From assembly GCA_016794525.1 (NCBI GenBank), contig JAEUJY010000012.1, forward strand, positions 1 to 64,000: a stretch of DNA of 64,000 nucleotides, written 5' to 3'. The notes under the pieces are model-generated. The model worked only from the letters and a program-made list of their open reading frames with translations, searched no databases and was not told the DNA's origin. This DNA comes from Myxococcales bacterium (GTDB lineage Bacteria; Myxococcota_A; Polyangia; Haliangiales; Haliangiaceae). Below, piece by piece: positions 63,218 through 64,000 of the stretch (the first letter of the stretch is position 1; each line of letters opens with the position of its first letter). Position numbers and translations under genes: made by a program.

Positions 63218-64000
63218 TCAGCCCACGATCGCGCGCGCGACGCGGATCCCGTCGAGGGCCGCCGAGACGATGCCGCCGGCGTAGCCCGCGCCCTCGCCGG
63301 CCGGGTACAGGTCGGCGAGCGTCGGCGACGCCAGCGTGGTCGGATCGCGCGGCACCCGGACCGGGCTCGACGTGCGCGACTCGACGCCGACCACCACCGC
63401 GTCGGCCGAGACGTAGCCGCGCAGCTGCTGATCGAAGCGGCCCAGCGCGACCCGCATCCGCGCCGCGAGATCGAGCCCCGACGCCGCCAGCACCTCGCCG
63501 ACGTCGGTGGCGGTGACGCCGGGCACGTAGCTCGACGGCGGCGCCGTGGTCGAGCCGCGCCCGGCGACGAAGTCGGCCACCCGGGTCGCGGGCGCCTTGA
63601 GCTGGCCGCCGCCGGCGACCGCCGCGGCGACCTCGAGCCGGCGCTGCAGCTCGACGCCGGCCAGCGGGCCGGTCAGCCCCAGCGCGGCCAGGTCGGCCTC
63701 CTCGATCGCCACCACCAGGCCGCTGTTGGCGAACGGCGAGTCGCGGCGCGACAGGCTCATGCCGTTGACGACGACGCCGTCGACCTCGGTGGCCGCGGGG
63801 ACGATCCAGCCACCCGGGCACATGCAGAACGAGAACACGCCGCGCTGGCCGCCAGGGCCGTCGGTGGTGTGGGCCAGCCGGTAGGGCGCGGCGCTCAGCC
63901 GCGGGTGGCCGGCGGCGCCGCCGTACTGCGCGCGATCGATCAGCGCCTGCGGGTGCTCGATGCGGACGCCGACGGCGAACGGCTTGGCCGCCAGCGTGAC
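63218..64000 (-). CDS. FAD-dependent dehydrogenase (COG2509-like), C-terminal part
   Basis: 261 codons are visible; the start lies beyond the right edge. The segment carries the typical C-terminal blocks of this family: FAVGVRIEHPQALIDRAQYG, GVFSFCMCPGGWIVPAATE, NGMSLSRRDSPFANSG, and the final FAD-contact motif LYPAGEGAGYAGGIVSAALDG. The FMCPGG block with its Cys residues is characteristic. The reaction is unknown. The N-terminal Rossmann FAD motif is outside the window. Confidence 0.85.
   Translation of the reverse strand, partial: VTLAAKPFAVGVRIEHPQALIDRAQYGGAAGHPRLSAAPYRLAHTTDGPGGQRGVFSFCMCPGGWIVPAATEVDGVVVNGMSLSRRDSPFANSGLVVAIEEADLAALGLTGPLAGVELQRRLEVAAAVAGGGQLKAPATRVADFVAGRGSTTAPPSSYVPGVTATDVGEVLAASGLDLAARMRVALGRFDQQLRGYVSADAVVVGVESRTSSPVRVPRDPTTLASPTLADLYPAGEGAGYAGGIVSAALDGIRVARAIVG

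Overview
The window is very GC-rich DNA with the gene content of a myxobacterium (Myxococcota, Polyangia-type; the exact lineage is inferred). The indicators are many signal-peptide lipoproteins, proteins ending in MYXO-CTERM-like Cys/TM/Arg tails, MopE-type Cys/Asp repeats, a DUF1552/DUF1592 pair, eukaryotic-like Ser/Thr kinases, an NtrC-family regulator and a DUF4157 protein. No tRNA, rRNA, CRISPR or insertion sequence was seen. Coding density is high and no gene-free stretch exceeds 300 bases; the longest are 26668-26926, 36179-36433 and 35311-35527.

Layout. 1-8985 (minus): an operon with overlapping genes headed by a VgrG/Gp5-like spike protein, then two small accessory proteins, a 1064-residue unknown protein, a formylglycine-enzyme-like lipoprotein and a headless TcB/Rhs toxin fragment that runs off the left edge. 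9016-13716 (plus): an NHL-repeat fragment, a MYXO-CTERM surface protein, a matrixin-like MYXO-CTERM protease and a membrane Ser/Thr kinase. 13831-16500 (plus): a four-gene envelope haem operon ending in a cytochrome P460. 16508-26667 (minus): RCC1-repeat lipoprotein, DUF1552 and DUF1592 proteins, LtrA, a periplasmic protein and a double-PilZ protein. 26927-29347: Lon protease. 29462-32737: a DUF4157 protein, then a TetR regulator with a lipid hydroxylase. 32779-37390 (minus): acetyltransferase, phosphoesterase, DapL, an outer-membrane protein and a lipoprotein. 37398-42577 (minus): two large Cys-rich surface proteins. 42694-50841: a tripartite MacAB-like efflux system with its own sensor kinase, NtrC-type regulator, outer-membrane channel and EF-hand lipoprotein. 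50857-56569: acyl-CoA dehydrogenase, DUF3060 protein, low-molecular-weight phosphatase, two Gly-rich lipoproteins and an HNH protein. 56672-58989: feoAB behind a Fur-box-like palindrome. 59086-64000: an unknown helical protein, a second Ser/Thr kinase, a secreted nuclease/phosphatase-like protein and a partial FAD enzyme.

Two signals are not explained by gene content. First, three divergent or neighbouring units of the efflux locus each have a sigma-54-like element (GG-N10-GC) whose -12 C lies exactly 14 nt before the start codon, and CTGCAG arrays sit just upstream of two of the three promoter regions; this suggests a self-regulated sigma-54 regulon. Second, many first genes of operons have a -10-like hexamer ending 5-8 nt before the start codon, most often 8 nt, and no convincing ribosome-binding site. 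Both promoter classes then predict a leader of about 2 nt, so leaderless mRNAs may be common in this organism. These are sequence inferences and no transcript data were available.
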